Shown here piece after piece: positions 1-9,576 of a stretch of 64,000 nucleotides of DNA. The translations under genes and the position numbers were made by a program. The stretch is from positions 2,976,001 to 3,040,000 of the forward strand of contig NC_018721.1 in NCBI RefSeq assembly GCF_000153485.2. The letters run 5' to 3'. Within the stretch, counting starts at the first letter, position 1. The number at the start of each line of letters is the position of its first letter. The notes beneath the pieces were generated by a model. The model did no database searches. It saw nothing but the letters and a program-made list of their open reading frames with translations, and was not told the origin of the DNA. Source of the DNA: Psychroflexus torquis ATCC 700755. GTDB taxonomy: Bacteria > Bacteroidota > Bacteroidia > Flavobacteriales > Flavobacteriaceae.

Positions 1-156
1 GAGGATAGCTAAGTAGGTTCTGCTTTTTTTACATAAAATAAATCACAGGTCATGGGTAACTAAAAATATGCCCTTTGTATATTTCAATAAATATCAAACT
101 AATCACAAATAATATTTTTAAATTACGATTTAAGATTTTTATTTAATTTTTCAAGT

Positions 157-852
157 ATGAACAAAAAAGATAAATCAATAATACCTTTAGAACAAAATGC
201 CTTTATAAGGCTTGAAAATTCAATGGTAATTACCAATGAAATATTAAGTTGTCAAGAATCTCGACTTTATAAGCTCGATTGGGATTTTATTATAAGGCAT
301 AGAGTTTTTTTTAATGAATTTTTATCTTCTTGTTACCCTTTTACAGAGAGAGAAATAATAGATTTTATTGAAAACATTGAAATGGGAGGTATGTTTTACT
401 TAGGTGAAGAAATAGATGAAGAAATAGATGAATTTATTTATTTTTTTGGATTACTCTTCAATAACAAAATTGAATTTTCAAAAAAAATTAAGAATATAAT
501 AGAAAATAATATGCAAGATGATGGCTTAAATGAAAAGGATATGCCGAGAAATAAAATTGAAAATATTGAAAGAGATAAAAAGGGGTGGAAAGGGATAATA
601 CTTGAAAAATTAAATAAAAAAAAATACAGTTGGGAAGAGGCTGAAAACAAATTATCAAATATAGATAAACACTTTAGTCGTGTTATTTATGATAAAAAAT
701 TTAATAGTGAGAGGATAATAAAGATTATAAGAATAGAAGGAGAAGCACGAAGTTATATAGCAAATCAATTCTTTTGTGAAGCTTTATTTAATAAGATAAT
801 GATAGATATTGATGATTTTAGCATAAAAAAGTTTTACCAAATATCTCAGTAA
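157..852 (+). CDS. hypothetical protein, first gene of a PLD/J-domain pair
   Basis: The product is 231 aa, rich in Lys, Glu, Ile and Asn, with no signal peptide or membrane segment, so it is probably cytoplasmic. I do not recognise a family. The middle (about residues 85-170) is highly charged and probably helical. Its stop codon shares one base with the start of the next gene (TAATG), so the two are almost certainly translationally coupled and made together. The partner is a PLD-type nuclease fused to a J-like domain, so this protein may be a sensor, adaptor or inhibitor for that nuclease (inference from coupling only). The ATG follows an AT-rich stretch without a Shine-Dalgarno sequence, which is normal for Bacteroidota. 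Confidence 0.75.
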   Translation: MNKKDKSIIPLEQNAFIRLENSMVITNEILSCQESRLYKLDWDFIIRHRVFFNEFLSSCYPFTEREIIDFIENIEMGGMFYLGEEIDEEIDEFIYFFGLLFNNKIEFSKKIKNIIENNMQDDGLNEKDMPRNKIENIERDKKGWKGIILEKLNKKKYSWEEAENKLSNIDKHFSRVIYDKKFNSERIIKIIRIEGEARSYIANQFFCEALFNKIMIDIDDFSIKKFYQISQ

Positions 853-2219
853 TGGTTATAGAGTCTTTATTTGAAAATATATCTGCAAGGTTAAAGCAAG
901 AATTGTGGAAAGCTGATAAAAGCATTTATATAGCTATGGCTTGGTTTACAAATGTTGATATATTTAATGTCATAAAAAACAAAGCACGGAGTGGTTGCAC
1001 CATAAAAATTATTGTGAATGATGATGATATCAATAAATCAACCATAGATTTTGATAAATTTAATGAAGATAACCTCGAAATTTTCAAGGTTAAATCTATT
1101 GGCAATTTAATGCACCATAAATTTTGTGTTATTGACAATAAAACTGTTATTTCTGGATCTTATAATTGGAGTAATAAAGCAGATTCAAATTTTGAAAACA
1201 TCATTATAAACCAAAACGACAATGTTTTAGCTAGTCAATTTATTAATGAGTTTAATAATATCCTTCGCAAGCATTTTCCCGACCATACCATAAATAAGGC
1301 TGATGATCCATTTGATAAAATTATCTTGAGGATGGAGATATTAAAGAATCAAATACTTCTTGGTGATTCAAATGAGTTGAAAAATAATCTAGTTATAATT
1401 GAAGAGTACAATAAAACTTCAAATATTAATCTTGATAAGCTAATTGATTTAATAAAGAAAAAGAAATACACAAGGGCAAACATAGAAATACAAGATTTTA
1501 TTTCAAATAGCAGAAAGCTTGTGTCATTTAATAATCCTATAATTTCTTCATTAGAGCTTGAAATTAAATATTTAGAAAATCAACTTACTGCTTTTGAGAG
1601 TGAGAGGATAGAACTAGAAAAAATAATATTAGAATTTCAAAATCGTCATGCCATAGAGCTCGGAGAAATAATACTTGAAATACTAAAACTTAAAAAAAAT
1701 AAGCACAGGAACAATCAGGAAAAATTTAAACAAGCAGAAAGAGATGAAGAAAGATATCAAGAACAATATAATTTTGAAAAGAAAAATGAAATAATAAAAT
1801 TATCCAATGAACAGAAATCAGAAATCAAAAAAAAATTTAGGAAAGCTACTTTCTTATGTCACCCTGATAAAGTAAATGATGAATTTAAGGAACTTGCTGA
1901 AGAATATTTTGTGAAATTAAAGAGTGCATATGACTTAAATGATTTAGGTAGAGTGTGTGAAATTCTAAGTGAATTAGAGAGTAATAATTTCTTAAAATTA
2001 AATTCTGAAAAAATCACTGAAGTTGATTTGCTTAATTTAAAAACATCCAAATTAAAGAGACAGATTGAACACATTCAAAATGAAATAATTTCAATTAAAA
2101 AAAGTAAAACATACCAAATCGTATATCAAATAAAGGATTGGGACGAATATTTTCAAGAAACAAAATTAAAACTCAAAAATGAACTTGATTATTTGAACAA
2201 AGAAATTAGTAATTCTTAA
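852..2219 (+). CDS. PLD-like nuclease with coiled coil and C-terminal J-like domain
   Basis: The product is 455 aa. Residues 1-145 form a phospholipase-D-superfamily domain with one HKD motif (H88-x-K90-x4-D95, followed by S101-G102-S103-x-N105). Single-HKD proteins of this type (Nuc/bacterial endonuclease group) normally dimerise to cut DNA. Residues about 190-320 are charged and predicted coiled coil. Residues about 325-375 look like a DnaJ J domain with its diagnostic HPD (H337-P338-D339, then K). A second charged helical stretch closes the protein. It is coupled to the upstream gene through TAATG. A nuclease joined to a chaperone-recruiting domain suggests a stress- or phage-responsive effector. 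The domain calls are firm; the defence role is inference. Confidence 0.8.
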   Translation: MVIESLFENISARLKQELWKADKSIYIAMAWFTNVDIFNVIKNKARSGCTIKIIVNDDDINKSTIDFDKFNEDNLEIFKVKSIGNLMHHKFCVIDNKTVISGSYNWSNKADSNFENIIINQNDNVLASQFINEFNNILRKHFPDHTINKADDPFDKIILRMEILKNQILLGDSNELKNNLVIIEEYNKTSNINLDKLIDLIKKKKYTRANIEIQDFISNSRKLVSFNNPIISSLELEIKYLENQLTAFESERIELEKIILEFQNRHAIELGEIILEILKLKKNKHRNNQEKFKQAERDEERYQEQYNFEKKNEIIKLSNEQKSEIKKKFRKATFLCHPDKVNDEFKELAEEYFVKLKSAYDLNDLGRVCEILSELESNNFLKLNSEKITEVDLLNLKTSKLKRQIEHIQNEIISIKKSKTYQIVYQIKDWDEYFQETKLKLKNELDYLNKEISNS

Positions 2220-2549
2220 ACAGACTTTAGTTTACATCCTCAAAAAGAACATTGATTTTTATGTAAAATTTCACTACCAACTTAAACATAGAATGATTCA
2301 TTGTTAGCCTCCTCGCCTTTAGCAAATAGTTCATAAGGATCTATACCATTCTTTTCGATTCTTTTAATGTAATTAGTACTTAACAATGAACTCATTTTGT
2401 GCTGTCACCATCAATTTCTGTAAGAACAAAGAAGTAATAGTATTCATCAGTTTTCTTGCTAGTAGCTTTCTTCAAAACGCTAGTAATAACTGCATCTTGA
2501 ACAATTCTAGCAAATCGCTTGATGTTTCCTGCATTATTAGTTTACCTGA
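2220..2549 (+). other. no recognisable gene
   Basis: This AT-rich stretch follows the PLD/J-domain gene. On the minus strand there are short open pieces interrupted by several stops that look like a decayed coding region, but no family is recognisable. An 88-aa plus-strand frame overlapping it has no protein-like composition and is judged spurious. Confidence 0.4.
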
Positions 2550-2810
2550 TTTTTTTATCGCGATACCAGTCTCGTCATCTATGGATATGACTTTTGGCAA
2601 ATTGACACTTATAAATTATCTGGAAAATGGTACTGTGATAACTCAGGTATGAGTGATTTTATGCCTGATTGTAATTATCCGTTTTTTATATTTTACAAAG
2701 GAGATATTCCTTGTAAGGCTATAAAACTTTTTAACTTTTTTGAGTACCCAAAAGTTAGAATTGAAAGAGGTGCATCACATATTATGAGTGACTTTAGGGA
2801 AGTAGCCTAA
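2550..2810 (+). pseudogene. remnant of an unknown gene (C-terminal piece)
   Basis: An open frame runs from a TGA at 2547 to a TAA at 2808-2810 and encodes about 86 residues with protein-like composition, including many aromatic residues (YGYDFW, KWYCDNSG, DCNYPFFIFYKGD). The first ATG in frame is only at 2649, which would leave 53 aa. The absence of a start for the conserved-looking N-terminal part suggests the 3' end of a truncated gene. I do not recognise the family. Confidence 0.35.
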
Positions 2811-3269
2811 AACTTTATGTTTAGTTTTGAATAGTATTTCTAACGCATTAGTTTAAATCGACTATGGGTTTTAGTGTGGAATTATTTTTTGAAATAAAAG
2901 CCAAATCCCCTTAAAGAAATAGCTTGGTCAATACTGAAAATAGTGGTTTGCTTTTTATTCGTGAAATTTACAACAAACCCTTTAAGTGTGAAATTTTTTG
3001 GCGTTGTGATACTTTTAATTTGTAGTATTAAAAAGGAATAAGAAAAATGAATGAACTTGTTTAGTCATAGTTAAGGTAAAATATCCGAATTATAAAAAAA
3101 AACCACAAATAGAACTGGAATCATTTATTTGAAAGGCTTTTCAACCTAGTTCTATAAAACGGCAATTTCGAGGAACCAATAAGTAAAAATTTTAGAACTT
3201 AATTGAAAGTTAAAACAGATCACTTACTATATCAGTCATTCTAAAAGGACAAGGCTACATAGGAGTACA
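2811..3269. other. intergenic, nothing recognised
   Basis: The 459 bp between the remnant and the aldo/keto reductase gene are AT-rich, with no open frame of note, no tRNA and no repeat shared with the rest of the window that I can see. Confidence 0.4.
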
Positions 3270-4112
3270 CTAAATTCTCTCAGGCCAGATGTTGGGTAAC
3301 TCGCCACTGAATCCTATTTGAGGAAGTTCATTGATTTTTTTCATCTCTTCTTTAGATAGTTCAAAATCGAATACGTCAATGTTTTCCTTTATTCTTTCGG
3401 GCGATGAAGATTTCGGAATAGCGATGACATCGTGTTGAATTATCCATCGTAAGCAAACTTGTGAAACGGATTTCTGATATTTTTTTGAAAGCCCTATTAG
3501 CAAGTCATTACCAAAGACTTTTCCTCTTGCTAAAGGAGACCATGATTCTACAGCTATACCGTGATTCTTACAAAATTCAGTGACTTGAGGTTGCCAATAA
3601 CCGGGATGGAACTCAATCTGATTCACTGAGGGACTTACTTTGGCCGTTTGAAACAGGGCTTCCAGATGTTCAGGCCAAAAGTTACTAACTCCAAGAGATT
3701 TGATTTTTCCTTCAGCTTGTAACTCTTCCATGGCACGCCATGTATCAGCATTAGTTTTTTGCCAATCCTTGTAGTTTATCGCATTAGCCGGCCAATGAAT
3801 AAGATAGAGGTCTATATAATTTAAATCTAACTTTCTCAACGATTCGTCTAAGGCTATTCTAGTCTGTTTATATCCTAGATTCTCCCGCCAAAGCTTAGTG
3901 GTTACAAAAATTTCCTCCCTTAAAACTCCACGAGCTTTGATTGCTTTACCTACGGCTTCTTCATTTTGATAAATTGCCACAGTATCGATTAACCGATAAC
4001 CCAAAGTCAAAGCACTCTTCTGGATTGATTTGATTCCTTCTTCTTCATTTGCCTTATAGGTGCCAAAACCTACAATTGGAATTCTATTGCCATCGTTTAA
4101 ATTTTTTTCCAT
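3270..4112 (-). CDS. aldo/keto reductase
   Basis: The protein is 280 aa, the usual length for a monomeric NADPH-dependent aldo/keto reductase that reduces carbonyl compounds to alcohols in the cytoplasm. The complete catalytic tetrad is visible: D43, Y48, K73 and H106 (in LIHWP). The C-terminal NADPH-binding signature is IPKSSSPERI, with the Lys and Ser expected to bind the 2'-phosphate. It resembles the AKR5 (2,5-diketo-gluconate reductase-like) group. It is the last gene of a minus-strand cluster (PhyH dioxygenase, symporter, Dabb lipoprotein, this gene), which suggests a role in metabolising a transported compound. The substrate is unknown. Confidence 0.9.
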   Translation of the reverse strand: MEKNLNDGNRIPIVGFGTYKANEEEGIKSIQKSALTLGYRLIDTVAIYQNEEAVGKAIKARGVLREEIFVTTKLWRENLGYKQTRIALDESLRKLDLNYIDLYLIHWPANAINYKDWQKTNADTWRAMEELQAEGKIKSLGVSNFWPEHLEALFQTAKVSPSVNQIEFHPGYWQPQVTEFCKNHGIAVESWSPLARGKVFGNDLLIGLSKKYQKSVSQVCLRWIIQHDVIAIPKSSSPERIKENIDVFDFELSKEEMKKINELPQIGFSGELPNIWPERI

Positions 4113-4273
4113 CAGTTTAAATTTAATTGATTTTGATTAGAAAGAGGTAGATTGAATGCTGTCCCTCTTGTGTGTTTTACATCATTTTAAAATTAATCTG
4201 ACCCTATCCAGTCCTTTTATTCGTAAAACCTTAGCATGTTTTTTATGGTGTATTAGGACTGTCATATTTGTTT

Positions 4274-4732
4274 TCATTTTGGATTAGTCCAGTAGTCTAC
4301 CACAAAGACTTTTTCTAAATAGGGTTGCAGGCTAGCTACAAACGCTTGGTGATTTGGATGTGGGGTATATATGCTGTCTCTATCACTTTCAGATTCAAAC
4401 GTTACCATATAACAATGGGTAAAATCTTGATGAAAATTTTCTGGACTATCATTTATTCCCCATTCAAAATCCTGTATTTCAGGAATTGCTTTGGGCAAAG
4501 CGTTAAAAGATTGATTTAACTTCTCAATTTCCTCCGCAGGGGCATCATCCTTAAATTTAAATAGAACAACATGCCTCAAAAGTTTGTTTTGTTTCTCCAT
4601 ATCTTGTTTATTTGTTACTTCTTTTTTGTTGTTTTCTTCTTCTTCTTTTACTTCTTGTTTACAGGCTGTACCTACTATGCTACATATCAGTACCATTGGA
4701 ATCAGCGCTTTTTTGATAAGATTCATTGTCAT
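4274..4732 (-). CDS. Dabb-domain (stress-responsive alpha/beta barrel) lipoprotein
   Basis: The protein is 152 aa. The N-terminus is a lipoprotein signal ending in VGTAC with the lipidated Cys at 24, followed by a Glu/Lys-rich linker. Residues about 52-150 form a Dabb ferredoxin-like domain (RHVVLFKFKDDAPAEEI at the start, HPNHQAFV near the end). Dabb domains dimerise into small barrels and occur in stress proteins and small cyclases or monooxygenases. As a lipoprotein it should sit in the periplasm or at the outer membrane. It lies 161 bp upstream of the aldo/keto reductase and 129 bp after the symporter gene on the same strand. The function is unknown. The alternative start two codons later (MNLIKK) would also give a signal peptide. 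Confidence 0.85.
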   Translation of the reverse strand: MTMNLIKKALIPMVLICSIVGTACKQEVKEEEENNKKEVTNKQDMEKQNKLLRHVVLFKFKDDAPAEEIEKLNQSFNALPKAIPEIQDFEWGINDSPENFHQDFTHCYMVTFESESDRDSIYTPHPNHQAFVASLQPYLEKVFVVDYWTNPK

Positions 4733-4861
4733 GATTTTTAATTTATATGTATTGAGTGAATTTGTTCATTTTTATATCCTTATATTACTTTAACCGTAAT
4801 TATGTCTTGGATGTTATAATTTTTGTCTGCATTGACTATATTTCTATACAACCATTATATA

Positions 4862-6529
4862 TCATCCCCCAATCCCTAATGGGCTAAAAATGAACCAAAT
4901 AATCAACACCAAAACAATCAATACCACAGTTAGAATTACGTCAGTGCTCCATTTAAAAGATGTCCTTTTTTTCTTTTGAAAAGTTACAGCTTCCAATAAT
5001 AGAAGGGATTGTGGAGTCCCCAGCTTGCTAATAATCATCAATTCGGCAGAACAAAAAAGAAAAAGGAACAAGGCAAAGTGCAAGAAATTAATATCTAGAA
5101 AATAACTCAAGGCACTATCATCGGTTAGTAGCAAGGAACCCTCATTGACCATGAATTCTGCTACCAAACGAAACATTCCTATTACAAAACCGGTCCATAG
5201 AGTAACAATTGCGGCACGGGCATTTATCCATTTATAAAAAAGGCCTAGCAGAAAAACAGCCGCTATAGGCGGGGCTATATAGGCTTGAATACTTTGTAAA
5301 TAGTGAAATATACCCCCACCCATTAGTGCGTTCATAAAAGGTATCCAGCCCAAACTAAGCAAGACCAACACTATTGTGGCAATCCTACCAAATCTAACAA
5401 GATCTTTTTCAGAGGCCTCAGGTTTGAACTTCTGATAAAAGTCGATGGTCAGCAAAGTGGAACTGGAATTAAAGGCGGAAGACAGTGAACTCATCAAAGC
5501 AGCCAAAAGGCCAGCAATAGCTAATCCCTTTAATCCGGTTGGTAAAAATTCTGTAATCATAGTGGGAAGGGCTTGGTCTGCATTCTCCATAGAGAAACTT
5601 ATCATGCCTTTTTGCATAAGGGCATAGGCAATAACTCCTGGTAGAAAAAATAGAAATACAGGTAGCAGTTTAAGGTATCCCGCGAACAAAGCCCCTTTTC
5701 GGGCATTGCTAACATCCTTTGCGGATAAGGCACGTTGAACGATAAACTGATCGGTACACCAATACCAAACTCCCAAGATTGGTGCGCCGAACAACATCCC
5801 TGTCCATGGATATTCAGTATCATCGGTAGATCGCCACAGATTAAAAAATTGATCTACAGGTGGATTCCCAGATGTGTTTGCCGCCATGTCGATGGTGCGT
5901 ATCATTTCATTCCAGCCACCCAATTCGTACAATCCGAAAAATACCACCCCCATAGTGCCCAGTATTAATATAAAAGCTTGCGCCATATCGGTATAAATAA
6001 CAGCTTTTAGTCCACCTAGAACCGTATAAAATCCGGTGGCCACCACCGTAATAATTGCACCCGTCCAAAACGGAATGCCCAACACTTCAAAGACCAGCGC
6101 TCCGGCAAAGATGATAAGTGAAATTTTGGTGATGATATATGCCAAAACGGATATAACGGATAAATAGTTACGACAGGCTTTTGAATAACGTTTTTCCAAA
6201 AATTCAGGCATTGTGTACACCCCTGTGCGTAAATAAAACGGGACGAAAACCCAACCGAAAAGGATTAACACCAAGGAAGCTAGGATCTCAAAATTCGCCA
6301 TAGGCATGCTTCCCCGTGCCCCTGCACCGGACACTCCTAGAATAATTTCTGAACCAATGTTAGAGGCAAACAAAGAAGCCCCTATGACAAACCAGCCCTG
6401 GTTCTTACCTGCCAAAAAATAATCGACAGACGAAAAGGCCGCATCCTTTTTTCCCTTTGATGCCCATTGTGCAATCCAAAGAATGATGCCAAAATATAAT
6501 ACGATGATCGCGATATCCAGAAATTCCAT
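4862..6529 (-). CDS. sodium:solute symporter (SSS family)
   Basis: The protein is 555 aa with about 14 hydrophobic segments, the normal architecture of SGLT/PutP-type sodium symporters. The family signature regions are visible: the first helix followed by DYFLAGKNQGWFVIGASLFASNIGSE, and the mid-protein AFNSSSTLLTIDFYQ region close to the Na2 site. This subgroup resembles SGLT-like sugar or inositol transporters of Bacteroidota. It is an inner-membrane importer. The neighbouring PhyH dioxygenase and aldo/keto reductase suggest that the imported compound is oxidised or reduced by them (inference). The substrate cannot be read from sequence. Confidence 0.9.
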   Translation of the reverse strand: MEFLDIAIIVLYFGIILWIAQWASKGKKDAAFSSVDYFLAGKNQGWFVIGASLFASNIGSEIILGVSGAGARGSMPMANFEILASLVLILFGWVFVPFYLRTGVYTMPEFLEKRYSKACRNYLSVISVLAYIITKISLIIFAGALVFEVLGIPFWTGAIITVVATGFYTVLGGLKAVIYTDMAQAFILILGTMGVVFFGLYELGGWNEMIRTIDMAANTSGNPPVDQFFNLWRSTDDTEYPWTGMLFGAPILGVWYWCTDQFIVQRALSAKDVSNARKGALFAGYLKLLPVFLFFLPGVIAYALMQKGMISFSMENADQALPTMITEFLPTGLKGLAIAGLLAALMSSLSSAFNSSSTLLTIDFYQKFKPEASEKDLVRFGRIATIVLVLLSLGWIPFMNALMGGGIFHYLQSIQAYIAPPIAAVFLLGLFYKWINARAAIVTLWTGFVIGMFRLVAEFMVNEGSLLLTDDSALSYFLDINFLHFALFLFLFCSAELMIISKLGTPQSLLLLEAVTFQKKKRTSFKWSTDVILTVVLIVLVLIIWFIFSPLGIGG

Positions 6530-6562
6530 TTTTAAAGTTTTACTCGGTTTAGTTATATTTAA

Positions 6563-6580
6563 TTTTAGTGTACACTAAAA
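6563..6580. promoter_or_regulatory. perfect 18-bp palindrome, candidate operator
   Basis: TTTTAGTGTACACTAAAA is a perfect palindrome between the PhyH dioxygenase and symporter genes, 33 bp upstream of the symporter start. Its position fits an operator. Its half-site GTACACTAAA also appears just after the aldo/keto reductase stop codon (about 3266-3275). Confidence 0.45.
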
Positions 6581-6606
6581 ATGGGGCTACCCGAATGAGG
6601 CCCCAC
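6581..6606 (-). terminator. hairpin after the PhyH gene
   Basis: Read on the minus strand, GTGGGGCCTC...GTAGCCCCAT folds into a GGGGC/GCCCC stem followed by a short T run (ATTTTTAG). It lies directly after the dioxygenase stop codon and could terminate or attenuate transcription into the symporter gene. Confidence 0.5.
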
Positions 6607-6629
6607 TTGCAAAAGTATTTTACCATCAA

Positions 6630-7601
6630 TTACCAATCTTTCAACCCCAATAATTTCTCCCCGAGATCCGATAATTCTGCTCTTTCATATTTTGTCTGCT
6701 CCCAGTTCCGTGGATCCCCAGGAAAGGCATAGCCTACAGGAGACTCACTGTTCTTCCAAGAATTAGTCCTCCAACTCCTCAATGCTTTATCCTCCTCCTG
6801 TGCGGGCATCATAGAAATATACTGCGCTATTCGAACTTGGTCTTCGGATGTATTTGGGCGAATGCCGTGGGGTTGTGAACTATTAAAGATTAAAAGGTCT
6901 CCTGCCTCCATGGCAACTTTCACTAATTTATCCTCCAAGTCCGCTACATCTGGTTTAAAGTGATCTCTGTCTTCCGGTTGTGTCAATTTCCATGTGGCAT
7001 AATTTCTGTACAACCATGGAATACATTGAAAACCTCCCATATCTTTATCGGTCTGATCAGCCAAAGCCAATACCCCTTGTACGTTTTGAGGTTTTGTTTC
7101 TGGATCGTAGTCCCAATGAATGAAGCCTTTGTATTCATGGCCAGGGCGCATAGGGAAATTCAAATTAGCTCGGTCTATGGTTACCCATAATCTTTCGGTT
7201 CCCCAAATATCGCTAAAAGCGTCATAGACCCTTTGCGCTTGTCGGTTATTCCATAAATGTTGGTTGTTATAGACCTCTACCATTCCTGTCCCTGCCAATT
7301 CCTTCATTTTTATTTCGGCCCGGGCCTTGGTGTACCATGTTTTCTTGTCGTTAGAGTCTTTTTCTTCAAATTCCCAAAGAAATGCTGCCGTTTTTTTAGC
7401 TTGTTCTGAGGATACTGCATTTTTAACGACTATATAACCGTTCTCTTTCCAAAACTTCCATTGCTCCAAGGTCAAGACCTTAAGTGAATTGACAGCTGCC
7501 TCGTTTCGTAGTTGCGCTTTACTGCTTTTTGCAGTAGAAGGGTTCCCTGGAATTTCTTTGTGTTCGTTGCCAGGAACCATTGCCTTAGCTGTATTTTTCA
7601 T
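6630..7601 (-). CDS. phytanoyl-CoA dioxygenase (PhyH) family protein
   Basis: The protein is 323 aa. PhyH enzymes are Fe(II)/2-oxoglutarate-dependent oxygenases. The facial triad is visible as H162-x-D164 (in FIHWDYD) and the distal H245 (SQPHGIRPN), with R257 as a candidate 2-oxoglutarate-binding Arg. The first 35 residues are Lys/Ala-rich and not part of the fold. It lies 100 bp upstream of the symporter gene on the same strand, so the four minus-strand genes probably form one unit. A 16-bp palindrome lies just upstream of the start. The substrate is unknown; bacterial PhyH proteins hydroxylate diverse small molecules. Confidence 0.88.
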   Translation of the reverse strand: MKNTAKAMVPGNEHKEIPGNPSTAKSSKAQLRNEAAVNSLKVLTLEQWKFWKENGYIVVKNAVSSEQAKKTAAFLWEFEEKDSNDKKTWYTKARAEIKMKELAGTGMVEVYNNQHLWNNRQAQRVYDAFSDIWGTERLWVTIDRANLNFPMRPGHEYKGFIHWDYDPETKPQNVQGVLALADQTDKDMGGFQCIPWLYRNYATWKLTQPEDRDHFKPDVADLEDKLVKVAMEAGDLLIFNSSQPHGIRPNTSEDQVRIAQYISMMPAQEEDKALRSWRTNSWKNSESPVGYAFPGDPRNWEQTKYERAELSDLGEKLLGLKDW

Positions 7602-7625
7602 GTTGCAAGAATTTTAATTTAATTC

Positions 7626-7641
7626 ACAATAACGTTATTGT
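7626..7641. promoter_or_regulatory. perfect 16-bp palindrome, LacI-type operator candidate
   Basis: ACAATAACGTTATTGT is a perfect inverted repeat 25 bp upstream of the PhyH start. The central AACGTT with a CG at the dyad is typical of LacI/GalR-family operators. No LacI-family gene lies in the window; the divergent AraC gene is not expected to bind such a symmetric site. Confidence 0.5.
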
Positions 7642-8099
7642 TTTTTTATTTAGAAATAGTTTCACCCTATTGATATTTATTTCAATTCGTAAATGCCATT
7701 GTATTGTACTCACTATGCGTTTCGTTAAAGAGTATAGTTTTAATAACTGGGCGAAACCGCTCTGATTGCATTACTAGTTTAATTTTATCGCTTTGGAACT
7801 GTACTAAATCCTTTGTATTAAAGTGGTTTTTTAGATAGGTATTAGCATATTTACAAACATGTTCTTTTGATTATAAACTATCTGATTTTAAACATATTAT
7901 ATTTCATGAGATTAATACCCTAATTCTATTTCTATAAAGTGGTTCCATGAAGTTAACTATGCACCTCTAATAACTCTTCGACACAAAAGTCAGCATCAAC
8001 ACTTTGGGAAAGTTTACCTCAGTTAGCCAAAACTTGTACTAAATTGATTTTTTATGTTGTTGTAAGCAAATCTAATATACATTCTTATACCTTAGTATC
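7642..8099. other. divergent intergenic region
   Basis: The 458 bp between the PhyH gene and the divergent AraC gene are AT-rich and without open frames. Apart from the operator-like palindrome next to the PhyH start I see no clear motif. Promoters for both directions must lie here. Confidence 0.4.
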
Positions 8100-8942
8100 A
8101 TGAAAGTTCAGTTAGAAACCATCACCAACAAAGTAAATAGATCGTTCAGCATCATCTTCGACCCAAGGTTGAATGATCTTTTCTTTTGGCATTTTCATCC
8201 AGAGTATGAACTGGTCTATATAGAAGGTGCAGACGGTCCCAGACATGTAGGCAATCATATTTCAAACTACCAAGGCAGTGATCTGGTATTAATAGGGTCG
8301 AACATTCCTCACTTAAATTTTGACTATGGAGTTAAAACGGGTTATAGAAAAGTTGTGGTTCATTTGAAGAAAGAGTTGGTAGAGACCAATTTTCACAAAA
8401 CTCCAGAATTAATATTGATCAATACCATGTTCCAAAAATCAAAGCATGGCCTAGTCTTTAAGGGAAAACTAAAAAAAGAATTGGGAGTTAAATTGTTTGC
8501 ATTAAAGGGCTTGGAACCTACAGAACAGTACCTGCAGCTGCTTGAAATATTACGTGAGCTATCTAATTCAGAGAAAACTGAGCTTTTACACAATCGGCCT
8601 TACGACAATCAGGTTAGCGATAAAGATCAGAAAAGAATCAGTGCGATTTTCGCTCATATCGATAATAATTATCACCATAAAATAAAACTTCAAGATATGG
8701 CTGTTCTCAGCCATATGACCAAAGAAGGGTTCTGCCGTTACTTTAAAAAAAGGACAAAATACACGTTTACCGAATTTTTGAACCGGTACCGTATTAGCCA
8801 ATCAAAACGAGATCTAATGACGGGCAAAAGTGTGAGCGATGCCTGTTTTGCTTCGGGCTTTGAAAGCTTGTCGTATTTCAATCGTATTTTTAAGAGGATT
8901 ACCAATGAAAATCCGCGTGAGTTCCGTAAAAAGTATGCTTAA
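8100..8942 (+). CDS. AraC-family transcriptional regulator
   Basis: The protein is 280 aa. The N-terminal half (to about residue 115) is a cupin-like sensor domain, including FWHFHPEYELVYIEGADGPRHVG. The C-terminal about 100 residues are the double helix-turn-helix AraC domain: first HTH at KLQDMAVLSHMTKEGFCRYFK, second at SVSDACFASGFESLSYFNRIFK, ending in NPREFRKKY. It is divergent from the PhyH-symporter cluster and is the likely local regulator of it, sensing a sugar-like or other small ligand (inference). Confidence 0.9.
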   Translation: MKVQLETITNKVNRSFSIIFDPRLNDLFFWHFHPEYELVYIEGADGPRHVGNHISNYQGSDLVLIGSNIPHLNFDYGVKTGYRKVVVHLKKELVETNFHKTPELILINTMFQKSKHGLVFKGKLKKELGVKLFALKGLEPTEQYLQLLEILRELSNSEKTELLHNRPYDNQVSDKDQKRISAIFAHIDNNYHHKIKLQDMAVLSHMTKEGFCRYFKKRTKYTFTEFLNRYRISQSKRDLMTGKSVSDACFASGFESLSYFNRIFKRITNENPREFRKKYA

Positions 8943-9576
8943 AACAAATAAATTGATAAAAAAATTGCGTCACATTATACGCTCTTTTTGTAACATGATA
9001 TATTTTTCTTATAAAATTAAGATTTATGGGACTCAAAGATTTTCTTTTAATTGCTAAACACCCTTTCAAAATTCTAATACTACCAAATTAAACCTAATTA
9101 TCACTTAATTAAACTAGTATATTTAATTCCACCTTTAATTAGACTTTACAACTAAGACAAAAAAGTAGATGTAGACTATCTGAAACGAGCGTTTATCTAT
9201 ACTTGGTAGAATTTGACTTGATCTTTATATTAATAAATGTTTAATATGCATGATATGCTTGTATAACTTTTAAATTATACTTTAATCACCATATTTACTG
9301 GTAATTGTTATCTTAGTTGACATTAAGTGGATGTGCATCAGTGATGTGATCAAATTGAAATAATACCAATTTAGTTTTTAAATGTTGCATTAAAAATTTG
9401 AATTATACTACGACGTAGCTCAGCACAGGTTTTTTACTTAGTTGAGGAAAAAAATATAAGCATAGCACTAGTTACGGTTCTATTTTATGACGATTAGTAA
9501 GTGAAAAATAAACTGATTTTATACGATATTTGAATGCTAAATTGTTATAGTATACTATTTTACAGAAAATCGAACT
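8943..9576. other. intergenic with truncated MITE
   Basis: The 634 bp between the AraC gene and the serine hydrolase gene have no convincing gene. They hold pieces of the TACCAAATTAAACC repeat (short piece at 9084-9097, larger truncated copy from 9363). The right end contains GTTATAGTATACT (9544-9556), the first candidate cassette boundary of the array. Confidence 0.5.
9363..9500 (+). repeat. truncated copy of the TACCAAATTAAACC MITE
   Basis: Starts TACCAATTTAG and contains the internal block GAATTATACTACGACGTAGC shared with the copies at 32407 (inverted) and 60917. The right terminal repeat is missing, so the element is degenerate. Confidence 0.5.

Noticed and set aside
2386..2652. 88-aa open frame
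   Set aside because: Low-complexity composition (Ser, Asn, Cys, Ile), no start context, and it overlaps what looks like decayed sequence on the other strand.
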